A program made the translations under genes and the position numbers. A DNA stretch of 64,000 nucleotides from an uncultured Arsenicibacter sp. GTDB lineage: Bacteria; Bacteroidota; Bacteroidia; Cytophagales; Spirosomataceae. The notes under the pieces are model-generated. The model was not told where the DNA came from and did no database searches. It saw only the letters and a program-made list of their open reading frames with translations. The stretch's first letter is position 1. Each line of letters begins with the position of its first letter. The stretch covers positions 1-64,000 of the forward strand of contig NZ_CAMFHL010000001.1 in NCBI RefSeq assembly GCF_945952095.1. Reading direction: 5' to 3'. Positions 1 through 9,900 of this stretch are shown here, one piece after another.

Positions 1-1952
1 ACGAAAACAATAAACCCTCCAATTCAAACGGAGCCATCTATGCCGAACTCGACAAACACGGCGACCTTGATGTGGTGACCAATAACATCAACGACAAAGC
101 GTTCGTTTACGAGAATCTGGCAAATGCCTACGCGCCTCAACAGGCATCGCTTACCATTCAGCTGAAAGGCCCCGCAAAGAACCTGAATGCTATTGGCGCG
201 AAATGTCTGGTCTATAAAAAGAATGAACAACTGGTCTATGAGAAGTTTCCGGTCCGGGGATTTCAGTCAAGCATGGAAGTGCCCCTGAGCGTTGGTCTGG
301 GCAACAAGGCTGATATTGATTCGGTACTGCTGATCTGGCCCGACCGTCGCTATCAGAAAATTGCGTTCGACAAACCGGTCATAACGGTTTCATACCAAGC
401 CGCACTACCGCTATTCGACTATGCCGCGCACCGGCCAACGACAAACAGCCCGCTGACGTTCACCGACATAACGAAGAAAAGCGGTCTCAGCTACCGGCAT
501 ATTGAGAACAACTATACGGAGTTCGACCGCGAAGCGCTGATTCCGAACATGGTCTCGATGGAAGGCCCTGCCCTGGCCGTCGGCGATGTCAACCACGATG
601 GCCGTCAGGATGTGTTTGTGGGAGCCGCCCGCGATCAGGCCAACGCCCTGTTTCTGCAAAATGCCAACGGCACCTTCAGCCGGAGCCGCCAGCCGGCGCT
701 GGTGGCCGATAGTGTATATGAAGACGTGGATGCGGTTTTTGTCGATGTGAATCAGGACACACACCCTGATCTGGTCATTGCCAGCGGTGGAAACGAATAC
801 ACCGGCACGTCGGAATACCGGCAACCGCGCCTGTACCTGAACGACGGCAAGGGTAATTTCAGCCGTAAAGCCGATGCATTCCCGAACGTTTACCTGACCG
901 CCTCATCAGTACGGGCCGTTGATCTTAACCAGGACGGCAAGCAGGATCTCTTTATCGGTGGCCGCACCATTCCGTTTGAATATGGCAAATCGCCGGAATC
1001 GTATCTGCTCCGGAACGACGGCACCGGCCGCTTTACCGACGTAACCACACAGCTTGCCCCTGAACTGAAAACGGTGGGGCTGGTGAAAAACGCTGAATGG
1101 GTAGACCTTGATAAGGATAACGATCAGGATTTGTTGCTCACGCTCGAGTGGGACGGGATCTGCGTATTCGACAACAACGGCGGCCAGTTCAAAAAACGCA
1201 TGCTGATTCCGAACAAGGGCTGGTGGAACTTTACCTTGCCGGCCGACTTCGACAACGACGGCGATATCGACATACTGGCCGGTAATATTGGCCTGAACAG
1301 CCGTCTGAAAGCCTCACCCGAACAGCCGGTCCGGCTTTATGTCGGTGATTTCGATAATAATCAGAAAATGGATCAGCTGCTCAGTTATTACCTCAATAAC
1401 GAGGAGGTAGTTTTTGCCAACAAGGCCGAAACCGAAAAGCAGTTCCCGTTTATCAAGAAGAAATTTATTTACGCCAAAGACTTTGCCAAAGCAAGTATGA
1501 GCGACCTGATCGGCGAAGATGTGCTGGCAAAAGCTACCGTTCTGGAAGCCAATTACTTCGAAAACGCAGTTCTGCTCAACGACGGCAAGGGTAATTTTAC
1601 GGTAAAAGCACTGCCGTATAGCGCACAGCTTGCTCCGTATTATACAGCACAACTGATTGATGCAAACGGCGATAAGCTGCCGGATGTAGTTATGGGTGGT
1701 AATTTCTATGGCTGTAATATCCAGATGGGCCGCTACGATGCCGATTACGGTAAACTCCTGATCAACAAAGGGAAAGGTGAATTCGCGGTAACGTCTCTCG
1801 GCAAACTTCCGGTGACGGGGCAGATCAAGCGGATGGCTACCCTACAGCTGAACGGCAAACAGGTACTGGTAATTGCCCGCAACGACGATACCGTGCTGGT
1901 GGTTGATCCGGAAAAAACAAACCGTGCCACCGGCGCCTCAGGGCTTCAGTGA
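1..1952 (+). CDS. FG-GAP/VCBS repeat protein, CRTAC1-like (5' end outside window)
   Basis: The reading frame is open from the first bases of the window (codons start at base 3), so this is the C-terminal 650 or so residues of a longer protein. At least seven calcium-loop motifs of the FG-GAP/VCBS type are visible, for example GDVNHDGRQD, VDLNQDGKQD, VDLDKDNDQD and ADFDNDGDID, each followed by a short hydrophobic strand. This is the pattern of a beta-propeller of the integrin-alpha/CRTAC1 family, usually exported and bound to the cell surface in Bacteroidota. The signal peptide and N-terminus are not in view. No T9SS sorting domain is seen at the C-terminus. The substrate or ligand is unknown. 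It converges on the nucleotidase gene with only 23 bp between the stop codons. Confidence 0.85.
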   Translation, partial: ENNKPSNSNGAIYAELDKHGDLDVVTNNINDKAFVYENLANAYAPQQASLTIQLKGPAKNLNAIGAKCLVYKKNEQLVYEKFPVRGFQSSMEVPLSVGLGNKADIDSVLLIWPDRRYQKIAFDKPVITVSYQAALPLFDYAAHRPTTNSPLTFTDITKKSGLSYRHIENNYTEFDREALIPNMVSMEGPALAVGDVNHDGRQDVFVGAARDQANALFLQNANGTFSRSRQPALVADSVYEDVDAVFVDVNQDTHPDLVIASGGNEYTGTSEYRQPRLYLNDGKGNFSRKADAFPNVYLTASSVRAVDLNQDGKQDLFIGGRTIPFEYGKSPESYLLRNDGTGRFTDVTTQLAPELKTVGLVKNAEWVDLDKDNDQDLLLTLEWDGICVFDNNGGQFKKRMLIPNKGWWNFTLPADFDNDGDIDILAGNIGLNSRLKASPEQPVRLYVGDFDNNQKMDQLLSYYLNNEEVVFANKAETEKQFPFIKKKFIYAKDFAKASMSDLIGEDVLAKATVLEANYFENAVLLNDGKGNFTVKALPYSAQLAPYYTAQLIDANGDKLPDVVMGGNFYGCNIQMGRYDADYGKLLINKGKGEFAVTSLGKLPVTGQIKRMATLQLNGKQVLVIARNDDTVLVVDPEKTNRATGASGLQ

Positions 1953-1975
1953 CACGGTATTCATTTTGCGTTAAC

Positions 1976-3478
1976 TTACTTTTTAAAATAGCCGATAAAT
2001 GCTTTCCGGATGTCGCTGCGCAGGTCGTTCGGATTCGCTTTGTCGGCTTTTTCTATGCCTTTCACGCCCGGATTTTCCGGCGTCAGGAAGCTCATACCGA
2101 ACTCTTTACCGGTCATCAGGAAATCGCTGATGTCTACTTTGTAAATCTTAGCGGGCTCAATCGGCTGCCCTTTTACCATCCATGTCTGGCTGTTTTCGTT
2201 GTATTGTGCGCCGTCGTAATGCAGGAAACCGCCACGGCCTTTGTTCTGCCGGCCCGTTGTCAGGACCTGTTTCAACAGATCACCGGTCATTGAAACAGTC
2301 TGAATTTCACCGCCAAACGGTAAAATCCGGACAATGTCATACTGGGTAACATTGCCTTTCAGGACATCGTCTACCCGGATCGACCCGCCGTTGTAGAGCG
2401 CCACATCGGCGTCGGGGCCTGCCGCATGTATGGCTTTGGCAATCAGATCGGTTAAGACCGTTGTCTGATTACGCACCGACGCCTCCCGGCCATCCCACGG
2501 TTCTGTGGCCACCGTGACAACTTCGGTCTGGTTGAAGCCCATATCGCGGAAGCTCTTATCGGCAATCTGCTGCCATTTCTGCACCACCTGCGCCGTTGCC
2601 GGTTCGTCGGGAATGCTGCGGTCAATGGTTTTCAGCTCTGAAACGACCTTTACCTTTTTCGTCCGCTTATTGATCATAAGCCGGTGGATATACGCCGTTT
2701 TGGCATTGGCATCTGCTTTGCAGACCGTCAGACTGCCTACCGGAATCCGCATGTTGTCGTGATCGTGCCCGCCCATGATCAGTTTCAGCTCCGGCAGCGC
2801 TTCGGCCAGCCGCTTATCGTCTACCGCGTTGATGTGCGTCAGCGCTACCACAAAATCGCAGTTCGGTTTCAGACGCGCGTATTCCTGTTTTGCAGCCTCA
2901 ATGGGGTCCGTAATCTGCACATACGGCTTGTTTACCGGAATCGTTACGGCCAGTACACCGATTCTTGCCGCCGGTGTATTCAGGATAATCGAGGTTGGGA
3001 ATAACTCCTGCTTACCGTTATGGTCTTTATGAAACGGCACATAGTCAGCGCCCTGTTTTTGTTTGGCATTCGACACCAGCCACTGAAACGCTGACTCATT
3101 GATCCGCTCCTGAAGGTTGGCCGGCTGGTTATCGTCAAGGTCAAACTCGTGGTTGCCGAAGGTAGCGTATTGTACACCCGATACATTCATAACCTCCACC
3201 ATCTGCTTGCCCCGAATGGTTTTGCCGTTGTCTTTAAGTGTACCGATTACCGAAGGACTCAGGAAATCGCCTGCATGGAAAAAGTACGTCTGCGGATTCT
3301 GCTTCTTCAGCTGCTGATTGACCGTTGCCACCCGCGCCATACCCCCAATGGCACCGTTATCGAGCGGGGTAATTTCGTAAACGTCATTGATATGCAGGAA
3401 GGTAACCGGCTGGCTGGTCCGGCACCCTGTCAGCCATAACGTAACAACCAGGAAAATAAGACTGTATTTATGCTTCAT
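1976..3478 (-). CDS. 5'-nucleotidase / UshA-like metallophosphoesterase lipoprotein
   Basis: This is a periplasmic or outer-membrane-anchored metallophosphatase of the UshA/5'-nucleotidase family, which removes phosphate from nucleotides or nucleotide sugars. A lipobox (WLTGC, Cys19) ends the signal peptide. The metal-binding motifs of the N-terminal calcineurin-like domain follow: HIND near residue 31, AGDF, GNHEFD and GGHDHD. The C-terminal 5'-nucleotidase domain carries the substrate-loop sequence YNGGSIR. The ATG at 3478 is preferred to an in-frame TTG six bases upstream because the signal peptide then begins MKHKYS. The length of 500 residues is normal for the family. The natural substrate cannot be told from sequence. 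Confidence 0.9.
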   Translation of the reverse strand: MKHKYSLIFLVVTLWLTGCRTSQPVTFLHINDVYEITPLDNGAIGGMARVATVNQQLKKQNPQTYFFHAGDFLSPSVIGTLKDNGKTIRGKQMVEVMNVSGVQYATFGNHEFDLDDNQPANLQERINESAFQWLVSNAKQKQGADYVPFHKDHNGKQELFPTSIILNTPAARIGVLAVTIPVNKPYVQITDPIEAAKQEYARLKPNCDFVVALTHINAVDDKRLAEALPELKLIMGGHDHDNMRIPVGSLTVCKADANAKTAYIHRLMINKRTKKVKVVSELKTIDRSIPDEPATAQVVQKWQQIADKSFRDMGFNQTEVVTVATEPWDGREASVRNQTTVLTDLIAKAIHAAGPDADVALYNGGSIRVDDVLKGNVTQYDIVRILPFGGEIQTVSMTGDLLKQVLTTGRQNKGRGGFLHYDGAQYNENSQTWMVKGQPIEPAKIYKVDISDFLMTGKEFGMSFLTPENPGVKGIEKADKANPNDLRSDIRKAFIGYFKK

Positions 3479-3607
3479 AAACAAAAGGTTTCGTACGATG
3501 ATGATACTATCCGCAAATTAGATTTATCTATGCATTAAGTTATTGTTTACTGATTAATATCACCCATTTAATCCTGAATTTTCTACGAAAAATGCGATAG
3601 AAAGCCT

Positions 3608-3615
3608 TATTTTTG
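3608..3615 (+). promoter_or_regulatory. -7 promoter element (TATTTTTG) of the haloperoxidase-like gene
   Basis: TATTTTTG fits the Bacteroidota -7 consensus TAnnTTTG and lies 59 bases before the ATG at 3675. No TTG is found at the usual -33 distance, so the assignment rests on the -7 box alone. Confidence 0.4.
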
Positions 3616-3674
3616 TTACCGCATTAGTCCACTAGACATACGGTCAAATACTGCTGTAACTTTCTTTTCTTATT

Positions 3675-5027
3675 ATGAAAAAACAATTCATTTGTGGCTG
3701 GCTTGTGATCATTTTGTCAGGCCTGGCCGGTTGCCAGCAAAAAACAGCTCCCGAAGAATATAATGCGAAAGCTGCCAACCCGGCACGCTATGCGCAGGCA
3801 CTGGATAAACTGACGCAGGTTGTTGTGCATGATATTTTCTCGCCGCCGGTCGCCAGCCGGATTTATGGTTATGCTAACATGGCGGGTTATGAAGCCCTGG
3901 TACCGTTTGATGCCAACTACGAATCACTGGCCGGAAAGATTAAAACCTTAGGCCCCGCCCCGAAACCCGATGCCGGTCAGGAATACTGCTTTCCGCTGGC
4001 CAGTGCCAAAGCCTTTCTGACGGTTGCCCGTGCGCTCACGTTCTCGGCAAACTTCTACGATGAATTCGAGCCGGCGTTTTTCGGGCAATACAAAAAAGAC
4101 GGCGTACCGGAAGAGGTGTATGAGCGGTCTGTCGCTTACGGTGAAACAGTGGCCAAGCATATTCTGGATTTTGCCTCGAAAGACCATTATAAGCAGACAC
4201 GGGGTTTTAAACATACCGTTACCAACGAAGAGGGCACCTGGGTTCCTACGCCTCCTGCATATATGGATGCTGCTGAGCCACAATGGAATAAAATCCGGTG
4301 CTGGGTAATGGATACCTGTAATCAGTTTATGCCGGAGCGCCCGGTTGCCTATAATGTGTCCAAAACAAGCCCTTACTTTAAAGAGGTGATGGAGGTGTAT
4401 GAAACAGGAAAAAATCTGACCAAAGAGCAACACGACATCGCTTATTTCTGGGACGACAATGCCTTTGTGATCAACGTGGCAGGCCACGTAATGTATGCAT
4501 CTAAGAAAATGACACCGGGCGGCCACTGGCTGCACATCGCAGCGACGGCAGCGGCTAAGAAAAAACTGAATCTGATGCAGTCGGTCGAGCTCTACACGCT
4601 GACATCATTTGCCCTGGCCGATGGGTTTATCTCATGCTGGGACGAAAAATACCGCAGTAAAATGGTACGGCCCGAAACGGTTATCAACAAATACGTTGAT
4701 CCGAAATGGGCACCGTTCCTGCAAACGCCGCCATTCCCTGAATATACCAGCGGCCATAGCGTGATCTCATCGGCCGCAGCAACAGTAATGACCGGCCTTG
4801 TGGGCGATAACATTGCCTTTGTCGATTCAACCGAATTCAAGTACGGCCATGGCGTACGGGCGTTTAAGTCGTTCAAAGATGCAGCCCGTGAAGCATCGGT
4901 AAGCCGCTTTTATGGCGGTATTCACTACATGTCATCGCTGAACCGCGGCCTTGCGCAGGGCGAAAAAATCGGCAACTGGATTCTCCAGCGGGTGAAAAGT
5001 TCGAAACCGGCCGTGGCAAAACGCTAA
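3675..5027 (+). CDS. Vanadium-dependent haloperoxidase / PAP2-type phosphatase lipoprotein
   Basis: This is an exported lipoprotein of the acid phosphatase/vanadium-dependent haloperoxidase superfamily (signal peptide with lipobox LAGC, Cys20). The three vanadate/phosphate-binding motifs are all present: K-X6-RP (KYRSKMVRP, near residue 325), a TSGH version of PSGH (near 359), and SR-X5-H (SRFYGGIH, near 410). Whether the enzyme oxidises halides or removes phosphate cannot be told from these motifs, because the two activities share the active site. Bacteroidota genomes hold many such lipoproteins of unknown substrate. It stands alone, with its own promoter element and a strong terminator downstream. 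The length of 450 residues fits the bacterial haloperoxidase-like group. Confidence 0.85.
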   Translation: MKKQFICGWLVIILSGLAGCQQKTAPEEYNAKAANPARYAQALDKLTQVVVHDIFSPPVASRIYGYANMAGYEALVPFDANYESLAGKIKTLGPAPKPDAGQEYCFPLASAKAFLTVARALTFSANFYDEFEPAFFGQYKKDGVPEEVYERSVAYGETVAKHILDFASKDHYKQTRGFKHTVTNEEGTWVPTPPAYMDAAEPQWNKIRCWVMDTCNQFMPERPVAYNVSKTSPYFKEVMEVYETGKNLTKEQHDIAYFWDDNAFVINVAGHVMYASKKMTPGGHWLHIAATAAAKKKLNLMQSVELYTLTSFALADGFISCWDEKYRSKMVRPETVINKYVDPKWAPFLQTPPFPEYTSGHSVISSAAATVMTGLVGDNIAFVDSTEFKYGHGVRAFKSFKDAAREASVSRFYGGIHYMSSLNRGLAQGEKIGNWILQRVKSSKPAVAKR

Positions 5028-5096
5028 GCATTCAGGATTCAGGATTCCTGAAAAATCCCGCAATCCTGTCAAAAAAAGATTACCACTCATTGACCC

Positions 5097-5131
5097 AAAG
5101 CTCCGGTTGTCCTGAACACCGGAGCTTTTTT
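5097..5131 (+). terminator. Rho-independent terminator after the haloperoxidase-like gene
   Basis: AAAGCTCCGGT pairs with ACCGGAGCTTT around an 8-nt loop and is followed by a run of T. It separates the haloperoxidase-like gene from the ABC transporter genes, and it makes a start for the ATPase at 5133, right at its base, unlikely. Confidence 0.85.
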
Positions 5132-5171
5132 CATGGCTTTGGCTAGATTCGCAGCACATTCTGCTGTTACC

Positions 5172-5822
5172 ATGCTCTCACTCACCAACTTTGCGAAGTC
5201 ATACCATAACCGGCTGATTATTCAGGTACCCGACTGGCAGCTGCCGACCGGCATTCACTGGATTAAAGGCATTAACGGATCGGGAAAAACTACCTTGTTC
5301 AGGTCCATCGCCGGTATGCTGCCGTTCGACGGGCAGATTGTCCTCAACGGGCAATGGGATTGTGAAAAGCAGGCGGTTCCGTACCGCCTCCGGGTCAATT
5401 ACAGCGAAGCCGAACCCACCTTTCCTGATTTTCTGACGGCATGGGAGCTTATCCAGTGGGTAGGTGCCGCCAAACAGGCATCTGCCAGTCAACGCGGCGA
5501 GCTGATCGACGCCTTTGGTATCCGTGAGTTCATGAAAACGCCCGTCGGTACCTATTCGAGCGGCATGCTCAAAAAAACGTCGCTGGTGCTTGGGTTTCTG
5601 GGTAATCCGGTGTTGATTTTGCTGGATGAACCCCTCGTTACGCTCGATCAGCAGGCGACGGAAACGGTCAGCCGGCTGATCCGCCGCTATCACGAACAGG
5701 GTGTCAGTTTTCTGCTCTCGTCGCATCAGGATTTTAACCTGAGCAGCCTCCCGGTTCAGTCTGTCTGGCGGGTACAGGACCAAACGCTGATGCAGGAACC
5801 CTTAACCGGCCTGCCGCGATGA
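5172..5822 (+). CDS. ABC transporter ATP-binding protein
   Basis: This is a single nucleotide-binding domain of 216 residues. The motifs are in order: Walker A GINGSGKTT (residues 33-41), signature YSSGMLKK (SSGM in place of LSGG), Walker B VLILLDEP followed by the D-loop VTLD, and the switch His in LLSSHQ. The ATG at 5172 is chosen because the family's first strand (LSLTNFAKSY) starts there. A further in-frame ATG at 5133 abuts the preceding terminator hairpin. The gene overlaps the next by 4 bp (ATGA), so the two are translationally coupled and very likely form one transporter. The cargo and the direction of transport are not apparent. Confidence 0.9.
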   Translation: MLSLTNFAKSYHNRLIIQVPDWQLPTGIHWIKGINGSGKTTLFRSIAGMLPFDGQIVLNGQWDCEKQAVPYRLRVNYSEAEPTFPDFLTAWELIQWVGAAKQASASQRGELIDAFGIREFMKTPVGTYSSGMLKKTSLVLGFLGNPVLILLDEPLVTLDQQATETVSRLIRRYHEQGVSFLLSSHQDFNLSSLPVQSVWRVQDQTLMQEPLTGLPR

Positions 5823-6919
5823 TGGCGATTCTCACCAACGTGCTGACCAAAACCATTGTTAAGCCTTTTTACCGGCAGAATGCCGGTTTACTGGCCATGG
5901 TCTTTCTGATTGCGGGTAGTTTTTTACGGGCCGTTGAGCACATTACGCTGGCGGAGGTGGCCATACGGACGCATTTTGTTCTGGCCATTTATGCCGGTAT
6001 CTGGATGCTGTACGGGTTTCATACCACCCGCTTTGCTGCCCGCGTTCTGAATGACGAGACCATCCTGCACCACCTGCGGCTGATTCCGCGCCCTATGCAA
6101 TGGGTAGTCCTGGTGTTCACTCAGCTTCAGTTACTGCTTCCGGTGCTGATCTATGCCGGTTTTGTTGCGACACTGGCGATCAAAGCCGGCCTCTGGCTGT
6201 CCCTGACGGCTATTCTACTGACAATGATGCTATTGGCAACATGGCCGCTACTCTGGTACACCTATATTCTCCGCCATCCGGCCACCGAACGCCTGTCGGG
6301 CAACATCGGCAGCTGGTTCAGCCAGCGGTTTACGACGCCTTACCTCTTCTTTTTCCTGCGGTATTTACTGAGCCGGCAGCCTGTCCTGCTCTTTCTGACA
6401 AAAACCGGTACGCTGCTTGTCCTGCTCGGCCTTACGGCCCTCTACCCTACCGACGACTATGATCTGCGTCTGTTCGGCCTGGGCGGGCTGTTGGTTGCGC
6501 TGGCACACATAACCATCATCTACCGCCTGTATCAGTTTGAACACGAATCGCTCGTACTGTACCGGAATCTGCCGGTATCTCTCGCGCAGCGGCTGTTCCG
6601 GTACATGATCCAGACCGCAGTTTTACTGCTTCCCGAAGCAATTTTACTCATCCGCTATCTGCCGCAGGATCAGTCTTTATGGGCTATACTGAGCGTCTGG
6701 GCATTTACGCACAGCCTTGTTATGGTGCAGTTCAGCCTGTTGCTCCGGCGCCACCGCCTGCCCGATGAATTATTTCCAACCTTGTTCTGGCTGCTCATCG
6801 GCGGTTTCTTCACGATTATGTATCAACTGCCCGTCTGGCTGCTGGCCATGACGGGATGGCTGGCAGCCAGCGGACTGTTTATGCGGTATTACCCGCGTTC
6901 GGTCTGGGAGACGCGCTAG
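5819..6919 (+). CDS. ABC transporter membrane subunit (putative)
   Basis: This is a very hydrophobic protein of 366 residues with about ten predicted membrane segments and short charged loops. It shows no recognisable enzymatic motif. Its start codon overlaps the stop of the ATP-binding protein (ATGA), which is the main reason to call it the membrane partner. It does not resemble FtsX/MacB permeases, having no large periplasmic domain. It may be an ABC-2-like or other Bacteroidota-specific exporter subunit. Its TAG stop codon overlaps by 4 bp (CTAG) the stop codon of the efflux pump gene on the other strand. Confidence 0.7.
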   Translation: MMAILTNVLTKTIVKPFYRQNAGLLAMVFLIAGSFLRAVEHITLAEVAIRTHFVLAIYAGIWMLYGFHTTRFAARVLNDETILHHLRLIPRPMQWVVLVFTQLQLLLPVLIYAGFVATLAIKAGLWLSLTAILLTMMLLATWPLLWYTYILRHPATERLSGNIGSWFSQRFTTPYLFFFLRYLLSRQPVLLFLTKTGTLLVLLGLTALYPTDDYDLRLFGLGGLLVALAHITIIYRLYQFEHESLVLYRNLPVSLAQRLFRYMIQTAVLLLPEAILLIRYLPQDQSLWAILSVWAFTHSLVMVQFSLLLRRHRLPDELFPTLFWLLIGGFFTIMYQLPVWLLAMTGWLAASGLFMRYYPRSVWETR

Positions 6920-9900
6920 GAGTCAAGGTCGCTGATACGGTGTACTTTGTGGCGGTAAAAGAACCGGTAAATAATCGGGAACACGAGCAGTGTCAGGATG
7001 GTGGCCGTAATTAACCCGCCAATCACGACAATAGCCAGTGGTTTCTGGGTCTCGGAACCGATACCGGTCGAAACGGCTGCCGGTAACAGCCCGATGGCCG
7101 CCATCATGGCCGTCATCACGACCGGCCGTATCCGCGACTGAACGCCCTGCCGGATCGCCTGATCGAGGGGCATACGGGCCGCCAGATTTTTGGTAAAGAC
7201 GGAAATCAGGATTACCCCGTTCTGCACGCAGATGCCGAACAGGGCGATGAAGCCAACACCGGCCGAAATGCCGAAAATTGTGCCGGTAGCGTGCAGGGCC
7301 AAAATGCCACCGATGAGTGCAAAGGGCACATTCAGCAGCACGAGCCCTGCGTCTTTGGCGTTGCCGAAAGTGATAAACAGAATTACAAAAATGGCTACCA
7401 GACTAATCGGTACCACCTGTCCGAGGCGTTTCGACGCCCTTACCTGGTTTTCAAACTCACCGGTCCATTCAACATCATAGCCTTTTTCGAGGTGGACCGC
7501 CTGCCGCACTTTGGCCTGTGCTTCGGCAATGGTACTGCCCAGATCCCGCTCCCGGACGGAAAACTTCACCCCGATAAACCGTTTGTTTTTATCCCGGTAC
7601 ACAAACGCCGGACCGGTCAGGGTTTTGATTTCGGCAATTTCCTTCAGCGGTATTTTGCTGCCTTTGATGGTTGGTACCATCAGCAATTGAATATCTTCTT
7701 CGTTTTTCCGGTATTCCGGCTGATACCGCACCCGAATGTCGAATTTACGTTCGCCCTCGTAGAGCTGCGTGGCGGTTTTACCCCCGATTGCCATTTCGAT
7801 AACTGCCTCGGCATCCCCTACTTTTACACCATACAGAGCCATTTTCTGCTTGTCAACATAGATGCTCATTTCCGGCTGGCCCACGTTCCGCAGAATACCG
7901 ACATCCTTCACGCCCGGTACATCGCGAATGGCCGCAATCACCTGATTGGCGTATTTATCCAGCTCTTTCAGGTCATTTCCGAATATTTTAACGGCATTTG
8001 AGGCATTCATCCCCGCCACGGCCTCGGCTACGTTATCGATAATCGGCTGTGAATAATTGTAATTAATCCCCTGGAAGTTCTTCAGCCTGCCGTCCATCTC
8101 TTCAATCAGACCGTCGGTCGAAATCCTGCGCTCCCATTCGTCTTTAGGTTTCAGGTTTACCTGCATCTGCACGTAATAAAAACCCGACGGATCGGTTCCG
8201 TCATTAGACCGGCCGGTCTGCGACAAAACACCGTTTACCTCCGGAAAATCCATGAGTTTGGCGCGCAGTGTCCGTACCAGTTTTACAGTTTCATTCAGCG
8301 AACTACTCATCGGCAACTTGGCCTCGACCCACAAAGCGCCCTCATTAAGCTGCGGCAAGAATTCGGTTCCTAACAGCGTTGCCGAACCAAACGTGAGTCC
8401 CATAAACACCAGCGACGCCAGAATACTGACACGCTGATGGCTATACGTCCAGTTGAAGGCCGCCGTAATTGTGCGGTCAAAGAAGGTCACGACCGGGTTA
8501 TTTTTCTCCCGTACATTTTTCTTCAGCAGGATTGAGCACAGCACCGGCACCAGCGTCAGGGTAAAAATCAGTGCTCCGAGCAGGGCAAAACCCAGCGTCC
8601 ACGCCAGGGGCGAAAACATCTTGCCTTCTACTTTCTGGAAAGAGAAAATCGGGATCAATGCCGTGATAATGATCAGCTTGGAGAAGAAAACCGCCTTCCC
8701 CATTTCGGCACCTGTTTTCCGGATCAGTCCCAGTTTCGACAGCTTGTTGAACTTCTCCATCCCCCGTTCATGGGCCAGATGATCAAGCGTCACAAAGATG
8801 CCCTCGACCATCACAACCGCCCCGTCGATGATGATACCAAAATCGACCGCACCCATCGATAACAGGTTGGCCGACATGCCTTTTATGCGCATACACAGGA
8901 AGGCAAACAACAGGGCCAGCGGGATAATCATCGACACAATGACCGTAGTCCGCCAGTCGGCCATGAACAAAAACACAATGACCGTTACAAACAGAATCCC
9001 CTCGGCCAAATTATGCAGCACTGTTTTGGTACAGAACCGCATCAGGTTATCACGGTCGTAAAAGGTCACCATTTTTACATCCGACGGCAGCACTTTTTCG
9101 TTGATTTCCGCGATTTTATCCTTTACCCGTGCCAGCACATCGCTCGGGTTTTCGCCTTTGCGCATGACAATAATGCCCTCTACCACATCGTCGTTTTCGT
9201 CAAGACCCACCTGCCCGACCCGTGGCATATCCGACTCCAGCACCTGCGCCACATTCTGCACCAGTACCGGTGTGCCGTTAATTTCGTCGATGATGATGTT
9301 TTCGATGTCGTCAATATTTGTCAGTAAACCAATACCACGAACCACATATGCCTGCCCGTTTTTCTCGATTACATCCCCCCCGACATTCAGGTTGTTTTCC
9401 GTAATTGCGCGGTAGACTTCGAGCGGGGTAATGTTGTATTTATGAAGCTGCAACGGATTGACACTCACCTCATAAATTTTCTCCCGGCCACCGAAAGCGA
9501 CAATATCCGCCACACCCGGCACCGACCGCAACTGCCGGTCAATCTGCCAGTTCTGGATAGTCAGCAGCTCACGGGTATCGCGGGTCGGCGATTGCAGGGT
9601 ATAGCGAAAAATCTCCCCGGTCGGCCCGTAGGGAGGCTGAATATCCGGCTCAACGCCATCGGGTAAGGTCAGCGTCCGGAGCTGGTTATTGACCTGCTGA
9701 CGGGCAAAAAAATCATCGACATCGTCTTCAAAAATGATTTTCATTACCGACAGCCCGAACATCGTAATCGACCGGACGTTGGTTTTCCGCTGTACCGAGT
9801 TCATGGCCACCTCAATCGGTACCGTCACAAAACGCTCGACTTCTTCGGCGCTCCGGCCGTTCCATTCCGTTACAACAATGATCTGGGTGTTGGTTACGTC

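Noticed and set aside
5133..5171. Longer start for the ABC ATPase at 5133
   Set aside because: It would begin directly after the terminator hairpin and adds residues before the first strand of the ATPase fold.
7291..8001. Plus-strand open frame of 236 codons
   Set aside because: It is the antisense of the RND pump gene.
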